DNA of 64,000 nucleotides from Shewanella ulleungensis (GTDB lineage: Bacteria > Pseudomonadota > Gammaproteobacteria > Enterobacterales > Shewanellaceae), in NCBI RefSeq assembly GCF_014648315.1, contig NZ_BMQW01000001.1:829982-893981 (forward strand), written 5' to 3'. The position numbers and the translations under genes were made by a program. Below the pieces are notes generated by a model, which was not told where the DNA came from, ran no database searches, and saw nothing but the letters and a program-made list of their open reading frames with translations. This document shows positions 18,170-27,719 of this stretch, piece after piece (the stretch's first letter is position 1; the number at the start of each line of letters is the position of its first letter).

Positions 18170-18952
18170 ATGACACAGCAAAAACCACTTTTTATATCGC
18201 ACGGCTCGCCAATGATGGCAGTAGAAAAAAGCCAAACGTCACGGTTTTTACAACAATTAGGCCAAGCGATTCCGACACCGAGTGCCATTGTGGTGTTTTC
18301 TGCGCATTTTGATGTTAAACACGATGTGATCATTACTGCTGGGCAGCAGCCTGAAACTATTCACGATTTTTATCATTTTCCAGATGAGCTTTACCAAATC
18401 CGCTACCCTGCACCCGGGGCACCAAAACTTGCCCAACGTATTGCCACACTGTTTGCCGACGCCAATATCAATGCCAAGTTAGACAGCCAACAAGGCTGGG
18501 ATCATGGTGTGTGGATCCCACTCAGGTTAATGTACCCACAGGCCAATATTCCCATCGTACAGATTTCAATTAACACCCGTATTGGCGCCGCGCAGAATTA
18601 CCGCTATGGCCAGCTTTTAGCTCAATTAAAAAATGACAATATTCTTATTATAGGTTCGGGCGGGATAAGCCATAATTTAGCAGAGGTATTTAAGCGCACT
18701 AAAACCGTTAATGGGGTCGACATGATGAACCAGTTTAGGCATTGGGTTGAAGACAAGCTGGTAAATAATGATATTGAGTCTTTACTGAACTACCAACAAC
18801 TTGCTCCGCATGCCAAGTTTAACCACCCAACTCCGGAGCATTTTTTACCATTAATGTCGGTACTCGGCGCAAGTGGCAATACTCGAGCTAACAAAATACA
18901 CCACGACGTTGAGTATGAATTACTAGCACTTGATGCTTATTCATTTTCTTAA
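18170..18952 (+). CDS. DODA-type extradiol aromatic ring-opening dioxygenase (LigB/YgiD family)
   Basis: About 260 residues. The metal-binding and active-site residues of the LigB superfamily are visible: SHGSPMMAVE near the start, FSAHFD, QQGWDHGVWIPLRLMYP, and GSGGISHNL. Members open the ring of 4,5-dihydroxyphenylalanine or other catechols; the E. coli relative YgiD acts on L-DOPA and uses zinc. ATG at 18170 has GAGG eight bases upstream; a GTG at 18113 would add 19 residues. Regulation by the divergent LysR is likely. Confidence 0.92.
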   Translation: MTQQKPLFISHGSPMMAVEKSQTSRFLQQLGQAIPTPSAIVVFSAHFDVKHDVIITAGQQPETIHDFYHFPDELYQIRYPAPGAPKLAQRIATLFADANINAKLDSQQGWDHGVWIPLRLMYPQANIPIVQISINTRIGAAQNYRYGQLLAQLKNDNILIIGSGGISHNLAEVFKRTKTVNGVDMMNQFRHWVEDKLVNNDIESLLNYQQLAPHAKFNHPTPEHFLPLMSVLGASGNTRANKIHHDVEYELLALDAYSFS

Positions 18953-19304
18953 GCGATTAGGAATATATTAATTCAATAGTCCCTCGAGAATTATGAGACC
19001 TTAGTATCATTAAACACTTGTATTCGCGTTATAAATCGGCTAAATCGAACAAAAATACCTCAAACAAATAATCATTATACAAAGCTATTGGATCTCTTAT
19101 TAAATTGGGCATAAACTCAAATTTAATATTGTTAATACATCATTGATTAACAACACGAATAAAATGCATATAACTTTTACAGTAAAGCTTGAACTAGGTA
19201 GTATTTTTTCGCTTATATTACCTTCTGAAATAAGCTATCTTGTAACATCGCGTACACAAAGTTCGAATGTACGATGCTACTAAATATCCCAAAGGAACCG
19301 ATCT
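18953..19304. other. non-coding stretch before the HD-GYP gene
   Basis: No credible open frame was seen. It should hold the HD-GYP promoter. TTGTTAAT at 19129-19136 and ATTAACAA at 19146-19153 form an inverted repeat that could be an operator. Nothing else stands out. Confidence 0.5.
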
Positions 19305-20522
19305 ATGCTGATTGAACATGACATTACTGACGTATGTGTAGGAATGTATGTGGTCGAAATCACCGAGCCTAAAGATACGTTTTCGCTAACTAAGCCTGGC
19401 GTGCTTAAAAGCGAACGTGTTATCGAAGCATTAAAGCGCAAATCGGTTACCAAGCTATTAATTGACACTAGTAAAACAGAAGTCATTACTAAGGACACTG
19501 TCACTAAAGTCAATACACCAAAGTCACAACCAACCCGGCAAGTAACTCCTGCACGCCCAATCACCAAGCCTAATTTCTTTAATCAAGAAATCGTTCGAGC
19601 GCGCCAGGTGTTTAATGAGTCAAAGGACATTCAAAAAAAGTTATTCCATAATGCCCAACATGGCTTGCCATTAGACATGGACCCAGTGCAAAAGATCACG
19701 ACTGAGTCTACCGACCTTATTTTTAATAATCCTAATGCACTGTCTTGTGTGATTAACATCCGTAATAAAGATGAATACTTATTAGAACACTCGGTATCAG
19801 TATCGGTATTGATGACCATGTTTGCCGTATATAAAAAAATCGATAAAGACATTGTTAATCAATTAGCTATCGGTGCGTTTTTACATGATGTAGGCAAAAT
19901 CATGATCCCAGACAGGATCTTGAATAAACCCGACAGATTAACTGAAGAAGAGTTTCATATCATGAAAACTCACGCCAGTTACTCCATTGAAATCATGAAG
20001 AACACTCCAGGCATCAGCCCGTTAAGTCTAGAGGTTGCCAGCTTACATCATGAAAAACTCAACGGTGAAGGCTATCCATTCGGCGTACCTGCTGAAAAAA
20101 TTACTCTGTATGGGCGGATGATCAGTATTTGCGATATCTTCGATGCACTTACATCTCATCGTTGTTACAAAGAAGGTTACGCCCAGGTAAAAGCTTTTAG
20201 CATTTTACGTGCCTTAGGCGATAAAAATGAATTAGACCGGGACTTAGTCGACCAATTTATTCGCTGTATGGGCGTTTACCCTGTCGGCGCTGTGGTGCAG
20301 TTAGAATCCAATCGATTAGCCATAGTTGAAGGTCACAATCCCAAAGATCCTATTCGCCCATTAGTGAAACCCTTCTATCATTTAAAGCCTGATCATTTTG
20401 AAGTTGGCCAGAAAATTGACCTGGCTACCGTCACCGATGATTTAATTGTCAAATGTGTCCGTGCTGACGACTACAATCTCAATATGGAACAGATTATCGA
20501 GTTTTTGGCCCACGAGGGTTAA
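19305..20522 (+). CDS. HD-GYP cyclic-di-GMP phosphodiesterase with N-terminal DUF3391
   Basis: 405 residues. The first ~60 residues are a DUF3391-like domain (EHDITDVCVGMYVVE). The HD-GYP domain follows, with LHDVGK at residues 193-198, HHEKLNGEGYP at 248-258 and the long helices between. HD-GYP enzymes break c-di-GMP to pGpG or GMP. No membrane segment is seen, so it is cytosolic. A good AAAGGA precedes the ATG. It is a stand-alone gene, one of several c-di-GMP genes here. Confidence 0.94.
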   Translation: MLIEHDITDVCVGMYVVEITEPKDTFSLTKPGVLKSERVIEALKRKSVTKLLIDTSKTEVITKDTVTKVNTPKSQPTRQVTPARPITKPNFFNQEIVRARQVFNESKDIQKKLFHNAQHGLPLDMDPVQKITTESTDLIFNNPNALSCVINIRNKDEYLLEHSVSVSVLMTMFAVYKKIDKDIVNQLAIGAFLHDVGKIMIPDRILNKPDRLTEEEFHIMKTHASYSIEIMKNTPGISPLSLEVASLHHEKLNGEGYPFGVPAEKITLYGRMISICDIFDALTSHRCYKEGYAQVKAFSILRALGDKNELDRDLVDQFIRCMGVYPVGAVVQLESNRLAIVEGHNPKDPIRPLVKPFYHLKPDHFEVGQKIDLATVTDDLIVKCVRADDYNLNMEQIIEFLAHEG

Positions 20523-20552
20523 TGGTATACCCGTAAATGTTCTTGCAAATCC

Positions 20553-21692
20553 TCACTTGGCTACATGCTCACGAGTGACCTTTTTTAAGCCAAATATATA
20601 GCGCATAAGATTAAAAGGTCTTATGCACCAGTAGCATAAGAAAGAACAAATGATAAAAGCACTCAATAGCAAACTGAACGATTTAACCATGATGCCCGCC
20701 TGCCACTGGACAATATAAAACGCCAACATCACTATGATAGTTTGATGCAAAATATAAAATGGATAAATGAGTTCATTGGTTTGCTGCAGCCAGGTTGGTG
20801 TTCTATTAATATACGCACTGGCAAACCCTACCATGGTTAATAACCCCGACCATGACACCAAACTGCACACCACCCACCAAATTTGCCACCGAGCCGTTAA
20901 TGACAAATACGGGCTTAAGTCCGGTGAATAGTAATATGCATAAAAGAATAACGAGCTAATAAGTAGACTGATTAAATAGGTGCGACGATGCAAAGCAAAT
21001 GTTTGCCAAATCTGCCCACTGTGTATAAAACTCATGCCCGCAAAAAAGAAAAATACATAAAACAAGCTCAATGACAAATTTTCAATATGATGGCTGTCAT
21101 CGGGCATCAGGTATTTTGTTAAGCCTCTCACTATGACCAACGCTAGCCCTAACGACAATAATCCATATTGCGACCGACTTAGGCGTTCAAGCCACTTGAT
21201 CCAGACCGTCCCCATTTCGCCATCTAAAAAGTGCTTAAAAGGGATCGCCAGTAACATAAAAATCAGCAAAAATTCGATAAACCATAAATGATTGTTATCA
21301 AACGACCACATAAGTTGACCGTAGGCAGATAACAATGAGTCATAATCTGCGATATTTTCGATATAGTTTTGTGGCGGTACAATCAATATCATCCCCACCA
21401 GCAATGGCACAAAAAGCCGTTGAAGCTTACTGAGCATAAATGACTTTGCAGATTTCTTTTGCAGTAACAATAAGCTGCCGGCTCCAGCAATAAAAAATAA
21501 TGTTTGCAGTCTAAGCTGTTCAAAGTAAACCATAATATCGTCAAGCACTTTGCTCGATTCATTATTCATGACATGCCAGCCATCACCATTGAATGGCATA
21601 AAAATGTGATGTAAAAAAACAGCAAAAATTAATATCACTCGTAACCAATCAAGTTCAGAATAGCGTTTATTTTGAGGTAAAACCTTATTCAT
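20553..21692 (-). CDS. acyltransferase 3 family membrane protein (OpgC/MdoC-like)
   Basis: 379 residues, about ten membrane segments. The opening RYSELDWLRVILIFAVFLHH carries the arginine and histidine pattern conserved in acyltransferase 3 proteins, and SFDNNHLWFIEFLLIF resembles the OpgC group. Such proteins transfer acyl or succinyl groups to surface glycans. AAGGAAGG lies upstream of ATG at 21692. No glycan genes are nearby, so the acceptor is unknown. It is convergent with the HD-GYP gene. Confidence 0.88.
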   Translation of the reverse strand: MNKVLPQNKRYSELDWLRVILIFAVFLHHIFMPFNGDGWHVMNNESSKVLDDIMVYFEQLRLQTLFFIAGAGSLLLLQKKSAKSFMLSKLQRLFVPLLVGMILIVPPQNYIENIADYDSLLSAYGQLMWSFDNNHLWFIEFLLIFMLLAIPFKHFLDGEMGTVWIKWLERLSRSQYGLLSLGLALVIVRGLTKYLMPDDSHHIENLSLSLFYVFFFFAGMSFIHSGQIWQTFALHRRTYLISLLISSLFFYAYYYSPDLSPYLSLTARWQIWWVVCSLVSWSGLLTMVGFASAYINRTPTWLQQTNELIYPFYILHQTIIVMLAFYIVQWQAGIMVKSFSLLLSAFIICSFLCYWCIRPFNLMRYIFGLKKVTREHVAK

Positions 21693-21806
21693 TAAGTATG
21701 CCTTCCTTTGGCTTGATAATATTATTGATAGCCGTCATTGTGTGCAGAAATTAATAGGACTATTTTAGGACATCTGGCGCATACAGTAACACAATGCAGA
21801 CTTTTT

Positions 21807-22715
21807 TTAGGCCATACGTTGTGCAATGCTTGGTTGATTCTCTAATACCAACGTAACAAAGGCATCGACCGTGGCACTGTGATTAGTTAGCTTTACATGC
21901 AGCTGGGTGGCAATGGATTTATGTGCATCATTAAGCGCTAAGAAACAACACCCTTGGCTGTATAGTTTACTAATACAATATGGCGCAATGGCAACACCTA
22001 AGCCAGCAGCAACCTCCGTTAATAGGGTTTGCATATGCCGAGGTTGGCTAATAATATTAGCCGAAAAACCAGCTTGTTTGCACATCATTATCGTGTCATC
22101 AAATAAACCCACCGCTTCGTCACGATGAAATATAATCATTTTTTGTTGCTGTAGCTGGTTTAGCGAAATCTGAGCAAATTGTGCTAATGGATGCTGCTGG
22201 CCGACCACTGCAACAAGTTTATCGATGTATATGTCTGAGCTTGCAAACTCATCTTGGATCCCAGTAGGCAAAGGTCGCGAAAAACCGACATCAATAAGAT
22301 TATTCTTAAATGCTTCTATTTGTTCCGTTGCTGTCATTTCAAATAAACTGACATGCACATCAGGATAGCGCCGAGAATAATCACGAATAAGATCAGCCAT
22401 AAAACTTAAGCAAGCAGAACTTAAGTAAGCTATTTTTAACTCGCCGATCTGGCCCTGTTGTGCACGCATAACCTGATATTTAGCTTTGTTTGCTAGCGTA
22501 ATAATCTGCTTAGCATCATGCAGTAATTGCTCCCCTGCGGCAGTGATCACCACCTCTCGAGAATTACGGATAAACAACGCCACACCAAGCTCATCTTCAA
22601 GCATTGCAATGTGCCGACTTATGGCAGGTTGCACAGTATTAAGCTCGCGAGCCGCACCGGAAAAACTTTGATGTGCCGCAACACTAATAAAACTTTTGAG
22701 TATTTTAATATCCAC
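21807..22715 (-). CDS. LysR-family regulator divergent to the peroxiredoxin/MFS pair
   Basis: About 302 residues; helix-turn-helix LKSFISVAAHQSFSGAAREL and QPAISRHIAMLEDELG, then an effector domain. The open frame runs further upstream, but GTG at 22715 is preceded by GAGG at a five-base distance and gives the normal LysR N terminus (MDIKILKSF). It diverges from the peroxiredoxin-like and MFS genes with about 110 bases between starts, and most likely controls them. Confidence 0.9.
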   Translation of the reverse strand: MDIKILKSFISVAAHQSFSGAARELNTVQPAISRHIAMLEDELGVALFIRNSREVVITAAGEQLLHDAKQIITLANKAKYQVMRAQQGQIGELKIAYLSSACLSFMADLIRDYSRRYPDVHVSLFEMTATEQIEAFKNNLIDVGFSRPLPTGIQDEFASSDIYIDKLVAVVGQQHPLAQFAQISLNQLQQQKMIIFHRDEAVGLFDDTIMMCKQAGFSANIISQPRHMQTLLTEVAAGLGVAIAPYCISKLYSQGCCFLALNDAHKSIATQLHVKLTNHSATVDAFVTLVLENQPSIAQRMA

Positions 22716-22824
22716 AACCACCTCACATACAATTCTGCTATAGATTCTATAAAATAATAACATTTTTGTTATAGCTGGTTTGTGTTTATTCTACTGCCAT
22801 GATTAAAGATTAAGGACGACAAAA

Positions 22825-23475
22825 ATGCAAAGCTTACAACAACAAACTGACGCCAAGATCCAAGAAGGAAGACAAAAAAATCCCACATTTATGAACAATG
22901 TTGACGATATTATTGCGCAAGCTAAAGCGTTCCAAAAAGCCGATGATGCCATCAAGCTTAACCAATCAGCGCCTGCTTTTACATTACCTAACCCTAATGG
23001 ACAGTTAATTTCATTGAGTGATTTATTGTTACAAGGTCCTGTGGTTGTAACGTTTTATCGAGGCAGTTGGTGTCCGTATTGCAATCTACAACTACGAGCC
23101 ATGCAATCACGCTTGGCCGACATTCACGCCTTAGGAGCACAATTAGTGGCCATTAGCCCGCAAATACCAGACGGCTCACTGTCACAAGATGACATAAGTA
23201 ATATGGACTTTATCGTCTTATCAGACCAACACGCTAAGGTTGCTGCACAGTATGGTGTTGCATGGGAAGTCCCTGACTTTTTGACTGAGCATATGCGAGT
23301 AGACCGAAAGCTTGATCTAGAGGCAATCAATAATGGTAACAGTAATATTTTACCTATCCCTGCGACATTCGTGATTGATAGTAATGGCAAGGTCATTTGG
23401 CGCTTTGTTGATGTTGATTACCGAACACGTGCCGAACCTAGCGACATCATCGACGCATTACGTACACTGGCTTAA
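22825..23475 (+). CDS. peroxiredoxin-like AhpC/TSA family thiol protein
   Basis: 216 residues with a thioredoxin fold. The active site YRGSWCPYCNLQLRAMQ has CPYC, a thioredoxin-like CxxC rather than the single peroxidatic cysteine of typical AhpC. Family members reduce peroxides or act as thiol oxidoreductases. The N terminus has no signal peptide. AAGGA precedes the ATG. It is 45 bases before an MFS gene and divergent from a LysR gene. Confidence 0.9.
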   Translation: MQSLQQQTDAKIQEGRQKNPTFMNNVDDIIAQAKAFQKADDAIKLNQSAPAFTLPNPNGQLISLSDLLLQGPVVVTFYRGSWCPYCNLQLRAMQSRLADIHALGAQLVAISPQIPDGSLSQDDISNMDFIVLSDQHAKVAAQYGVAWEVPDFLTEHMRVDRKLDLEAINNGNSNILPIPATFVIDSNGKVIWRFVDVDYRTRAEPSDIIDALRTLA

Positions 23476-23519
23476 CTCGCTTCAATTTAACATTTATCAA
23501 ACGATAAGTAGACAAAATC

Positions 23520-24680
23520 ATGACTCGTTTATCTGCACTCGGTAGTTTTTCATTACTGTGTATTGCCAGCCTCACCATTATGGTTGGTGCTCTTGTCACA
23601 CCGGGTTTATTAAGCATATCAAACGCATTAGGTATTCATGAATACTCGGTATGGCTTGTGACTTTTCCAGCATTAGGCGCGGTGTTATTTGCACCCATTG
23701 CCGGTAATGCAATTGATAAATTTGGAGCTTATCGGGCATTAATAATAGGATTACTTCTCTATGGCGCACTTGGCATTACAGTATATTGGCTGCAAGGTCC
23801 GTGGTTAGTATTGTCAAACCGTATTCTATTGGGCGGCATTACCGCTGTGGTAATGGCAAGCAGCACGGTATTAATTTCACAATGGTATATTGGTAATGAA
23901 CGCCTAAAAATGATCGCTAAACAAGGTATGGCCATTGAATTAGGTGGAGTCTTATTTCTCTTTTTAGGGGGTAAATTAGCCAGTATCCATTGGGCTTACC
24001 CCTTGAGCTTATATTTAGCTGCTTGGTTATTTTTGTTGATGTTATTGTTATTTGTACCACGTAAACACCCATCACAAAAACCAGAGTCTGAAAGCGATAA
24101 TAAACGCGTTAAACATGGACTGTCACTTAGACATGTTTACCTATTTGCCACGTTAGCTATGGGGGTATTTTTTACCGCAATCGTAATGTTACCCATCAGC
24201 ATGGCCCAGCAAGATTATAACGAAAACCACGTGGGCACTTTATTAGCCTTTCTCTCATTAGTGGCTGTGATAGCGGCTCACTTTATGCCAAAAATAACAA
24301 AACTGATTGGTGTAACTCATCTGCTAGGTTTAGCATTTGCTGCCTTTTCTGTTGCACATTTATGTTTTGCTAACGCAGGCAGCATAGCAGTGTTATTTGT
24401 TGGAGCGGTTTTCGCGGGAATGGGCTTTGGTTTTAGTATTCCGTTACTTAATCACATGACGGTAGAAAAAAGCCCTGCGAACGTTAGAGGCAAAAATCTA
24501 TCGTATTTTACAATGGCGGTATTTGGTGGTCAGTTTATCACGTCATTTATTGAATTTATTCCTGGAGAAATCAACGTACGCTTTTACTCCACAGCTTCTA
24601 TGGCCTGTCTGATCGCTATCGTTTTAACCTTCATGCAATACAATGATAATAAAAACCTCAATAAACTCTCACCAGAATAA
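23520..24680 (+). CDS. MFS transporter
   Basis: 386 residues with about 12 membrane segments. The family motif between helices 2 and 3 is visible as GNAIDKFGAYRALIIGLLLY, and SNRILLGGITAVVMASSTV follows in helices 4-5. The substrate is unknown. It follows the peroxiredoxin-like gene and shares its likely LysR control, which hints at efflux of a compound linked to oxidative or electrophile stress; that is inference. Confidence 0.9.
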   Translation: MTRLSALGSFSLLCIASLTIMVGALVTPGLLSISNALGIHEYSVWLVTFPALGAVLFAPIAGNAIDKFGAYRALIIGLLLYGALGITVYWLQGPWLVLSNRILLGGITAVVMASSTVLISQWYIGNERLKMIAKQGMAIELGGVLFLFLGGKLASIHWAYPLSLYLAAWLFLLMLLLFVPRKHPSQKPESESDNKRVKHGLSLRHVYLFATLAMGVFFTAIVMLPISMAQQDYNENHVGTLLAFLSLVAVIAAHFMPKITKLIGVTHLLGLAFAAFSVAHLCFANAGSIAVLFVGAVFAGMGFGFSIPLLNHMTVEKSPANVRGKNLSYFTMAVFGGQFITSFIEFIPGEINVRFYSTASMACLIAIVLTFMQYNDNKNLNKLSPE

Positions 24681-24736
24681 AATACAGATCAGTACTCGTA
24701 ATAATGGCTCTTTTTATCAACTTAGCGACCCGGGTA

Positions 24737-25693
24737 TTAAATCAACGCTTTAACCTTAGCCAACTGCGATTGAAACAGTAAACTATGATGATGCGACACA
24801 ACATTACTTTGCACGCTTCCTTGAGTAACAAGCTTGCATGCTTCATCAGCCTCAAAATGATAACCAAGCGAGTGTCGGTTATCAGAAAATGAGTCGACTA
24901 AATCATCAAGATGATATAAATGACACTCAGATGCCCTAAACGCATCAGGAATAACAATATATCCCTTGTCACCAATTAGGTAAGCGTTGTTACTTAACCG
25001 GCATTGAAATGATGCAGCTAAACTCACCGCAACCTGTTCACTTTTACCCAGCATAATGACGTCATCCTCAACCCCCGTTTCACATACCTGGGCTTGTACA
25101 TAGAGGTTGTCGATGTCTTGTGTTAAAAAGTAGTCAGCAATGGCTAATGGATAGATGCCCATATCGAGTAAACACCCCCCGGCTAACTCCGGGTTATACT
25201 CTCGTCCATTTGGCGTAAATGCAATTGGATAGCCAAAGTCAACTTTGACATGTTTAAGCTGGCCTATCCGGCCATCATCTAACCATTTTTTTGCTTGCTT
25301 CATTGCAGGTAAAAAATAAGTCCACAGCGCTTCCATTAGCAATAGGCCTTTTTGCTGCGCCAGTTCACATAACTGTTGGCACTCTTCAACCGATACGGTC
25401 ATAGGTTTTTCGCACAAAACATGTTTACCCGCCATTAAGGCATCATAAGCTTGTTGAAAATGGAAGTTGTGTGGCGTGGCGATATACACAATGTCTACAT
25501 TAGCATCATCAAATAACGCTTGATAACCTTGATAAGCCACATCTGCGCCATACTCTTTGGCGAATTGGTCGGCATCCGCTTGCTGGCGAGCTGCAACAGC
25601 ATATAAATGACTTTGCTGTGAAAATGCTAAGTCTTGACAAAACAATGCAGCAATACGCCCAGTGCTGACAATGCCCCAATTTACTTTTTTCAT
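24737..25693 (-). CDS. Gfo/Idh/MocA-family NAD(P)-dependent oxidoreductase
   Basis: About 318 residues. The N-terminal Rossmann fold shows NWGIVSTGRIAALFCQDL, then ATPHNFHFQQAYDALMAGKH with the conserved CEKPM segment. The C-terminal domain has PELAGGCLLDMGIYPL. It resembles dihydrodiol or sugar dehydrogenases of this family. ATG at 25693 has GGAG five bases upstream; an upstream GTG would add two residues. The substrate is unknown and the gene stands alone. Confidence 0.92.
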   Translation of the reverse strand: MKKVNWGIVSTGRIAALFCQDLAFSQQSHLYAVAARQQADADQFAKEYGADVAYQGYQALFDDANVDIVYIATPHNFHFQQAYDALMAGKHVLCEKPMTVSVEECQQLCELAQQKGLLLMEALWTYFLPAMKQAKKWLDDGRIGQLKHVKVDFGYPIAFTPNGREYNPELAGGCLLDMGIYPLAIADYFLTQDIDNLYVQAQVCETGVEDDVIMLGKSEQVAVSLAASFQCRLSNNAYLIGDKGYIVIPDAFRASECHLYHLDDLVDSFSDNRHSLGYHFEADEACKLVTQGSVQSNVVSHHHSLLFQSQLAKVKALI

Positions 25694-26312
25694 GAACACT
25701 CCATTTCAATTTAGGTATTCCGTAACAACCATCATATTAGCACGTGATGAAATAGATGAAACTTGAAGATAGTTTATTCGTGATTGAAATGGTCGCATTA
25801 AAACATTAATGACGTTTGACGCCAAAACAGCACAACAATACCCATCGATTATCGACAAAGCGGGTAAATTAATCATTCTGAGATATAGCAACACTCAACC
25901 CATTTCACTCAAACTTAAAAATTGCAGCATACGGCGAACAAATATTAACCAGGCTTATACATATACCCAATCGAACTGAAACGACATGTTTCAGAGCGTC
26001 AGCGTGTTTTCAACAAACTGATTCAATGATTACTTTTTGCCCCAAACCAAACTTTTTTAACCGCGGTTAATTTGGTTTAACTACTCAACTGACATTGAAG
26101 ACAAGCTATCTGTATTGCACATGTTAGGTGATAACCGCAATGTTAATGAAGCTTATCTGACAGGAAATCGGTGTATCGTGGTGACTTGAAAACTTAAGTG
26201 AAGCATAAAATGACAACATCTTGTTTTGTTGCCATTTTATGTTCTAGCGCACAATTTTTAACCACCCTTATGTTATGTTGAAAAAAGGAGCAAACAATAA
26301 AGGACGGTAAAA
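25694..26312. other. non-coding stretch before the NAD(P)HX dehydratase gene
   Basis: About 620 bases without a credible gene. The only notable structure is a hairpin at 26204-26241. A poor 62-codon frame on the minus strand near 25706-25894 has no ribosome binding site or family features. Confidence 0.5.
26204..26241. repeat. long hairpin upstream of nnrD
   Basis: CATAAAATGACAACA at 26204-26218 and TGTTGCCATTTTATG at 26227-26241 form 15-base arms with one mismatch around an 8-base loop, 72 bases before the dehydratase ATG. There is no T tract right after it, so it is not a clear terminator. It could be an operator, an attenuator or a small mobile palindrome. Confidence 0.6.
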
Positions 26313-27338
26313 ATGAAAACACTCACACAAGAATACATCAAAACACTTTTACCGCATCGAGCAGATAACAGCCATAAATTGACATTCGGTCATGTCCTTA
26401 ATATTGCTGGCTCTATAAATTATCGTGGAGCGGCATATTTGTCGAGTATTGCAGCATTGCGGGTCGGTGCCGGTTATGTCACCTTGGCCAGTAGCCCAGG
26501 TGTTTGTCAAAGTGTCTGCGCATTAACGCCCAATATAGTAATGCACCCTTTGTTAACGCGACCAATTATTTATGCAGAGATAAATCCCAATATTGTTGAG
26601 TCAATTTCTATTGAATTACAATCCATAGATACTGAATCAATAGATGAAAAAGCGGTAATGCAACTCAGTGTTCAACTGCAACAAGCGACTGTCATTACCG
26701 TTGGCAGCGGCTTAAGTATTGCGCAAAGTAAAGATCAGTTTAACAATCCAATTAATTCACAACATGGTATGGCTGTCGCTGAAGGAAATCATGGCTTTTT
26801 CTTTGCGCTGCTCACGACACTACAAACTTGCACACAAACAGTGATATTTGACGCCGACGCACTCAATTTTATTAGTCATTTATTGCATAAATCTGCAGGA
26901 TTACATCAACCAGCGTTAACCTTACCGAACCACAGTATTATTACCCCACACCCAAAAGAGCTCGCTCGACTACTCAATATTGATGTACACGACATTCAAG
27001 CCGATCGAACTCATTACGCTATAATTGCAGCAAAACAATTACACTCTATCGTGGTGCTAAAAGGTAAAGATAGTGTGATAACTGATGGCGAGTACACATT
27101 TATCAATCCCACAGGTAACAGTGCCTTAGCTAAAGCGGGAAGCGGCGATGTGTTAACTGGTATTATCGGCGGATTTTGTGCTCAAGGCTTGAGCCCATTA
27201 AATGCTGCCTGTCTTGGCGTCTATTTACATGGTTTAAGCGGTGATTTGGCTGCAGAAGAATTAACCCAATATGGTGTGCTTGCAAACGATTTAATTCACT
27301 TTATCCCCAAAGCCATTAAATCCCTTTTACAGCAATAA
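26313..27338 (+). CDS. nnrD: ADP/ATP-dependent NAD(P)H-hydrate dehydratase (stand-alone NnrD domain)
   Basis: 341 residues of the ribokinase-like CARKD family that dehydrates damaged NAD(P)HX. Visible are GHVLNIAGSINYRGAAYLSS, VIFDADALNF, SIITPHPKELARLL, VLKGKDSVI and the signature PTGNSALAKAGSGDVLTG followed by IIGGF. In many bacteria this domain is fused after an NnrE epimerase domain; here the epimerase part is absent and the protein is somewhat longer than the bare domain. AAGGACGG precedes the ATG. Confidence 0.9.
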   Translation: MKTLTQEYIKTLLPHRADNSHKLTFGHVLNIAGSINYRGAAYLSSIAALRVGAGYVTLASSPGVCQSVCALTPNIVMHPLLTRPIIYAEINPNIVESISIELQSIDTESIDEKAVMQLSVQLQQATVITVGSGLSIAQSKDQFNNPINSQHGMAVAEGNHGFFFALLTTLQTCTQTVIFDADALNFISHLLHKSAGLHQPALTLPNHSIITPHPKELARLLNIDVHDIQADRTHYAIIAAKQLHSIVVLKGKDSVITDGEYTFINPTGNSALAKAGSGDVLTGIIGGFCAQGLSPLNAACLGVYLHGLSGDLAAEELTQYGVLANDLIHFIPKAIKSLLQQ

Positions 27339-27395
27339 ATAGCAGAGGCTTGAGGTATTGCTAATTCACTAATCACTAATCACATCATAAAAATA

Positions 27396-27414
27396 TTGAG
27401 ATTTGAACTCTCAA
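27396..27414. promoter_or_regulatory. small inverted repeat upstream of the VTC operon
   Basis: TTGAGA at 27396-27401 and TCTCAA at 27409-27414 are perfect 6-base arms around a 7-base spacer. It could be an operator for the operon downstream or part of the nnrD 3' end; nothing decides between them. Confidence 0.3.
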
Positions 27415-27437
27415 GATTATTAAAATTGTCGCTATAC

Positions 27438-27471
27438 GGTATAAATAAATTTAATAAATTTTATTTATACC
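27438..27471. promoter_or_regulatory. 12-base-arm inverted repeat upstream of the VTC operon
   Basis: GGTATAAATAAA at 27438-27449 is repeated in reverse complement as TTTATTTATACC at 27460-27471, around a 10-base AT loop. It lies 100 bases after the nnrD stop and 250 before the VTC start. It may end the nnrD transcript or be a binding site. Confidence 0.45.
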
Positions 27472-27719
27472 CCTAAATGCAAAATCGTTAACACAAAGTT
27501 CCGTCTACAAAAAACAAATTTGATATCTACAGCTTTTCTCCACACTTACATCATATTTTCTGCACAATATATTTGTACACTTAACATAGATTTAATATTA
27601 GTCATAATAAAAAGGATATTGTAAAACCTAATTCACCGTCGAAGTCCGACACTCGCCTAATTAAAACCAATGACGCTAAACCTGAGAACAAAACATAACT
27701 ATAATGATAAGTGGTTCAA

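Larger units (their letters stand above)
27339..27719. other. promoter region of the polyphosphate-type operon
   Basis: About 380 AT-rich bases without a gene. It holds two inverted repeats (27396-27414 and 27438-27471) and is the only place for a promoter of the VTC/DUF4956/porin operon. I looked for a Pho box and did not recognise one. Confidence 0.5.

Noticed and set aside
22486..22757. Plus-strand frames antisense to the LysR gene at 21807
   Set aside because: Shadow frames of a clear LysR helix-turn-helix region.
27339..27719. Pho box upstream of the VTC operon
   Set aside because: I looked for the two-part CTGTCAT-like pattern and saw no convincing match.
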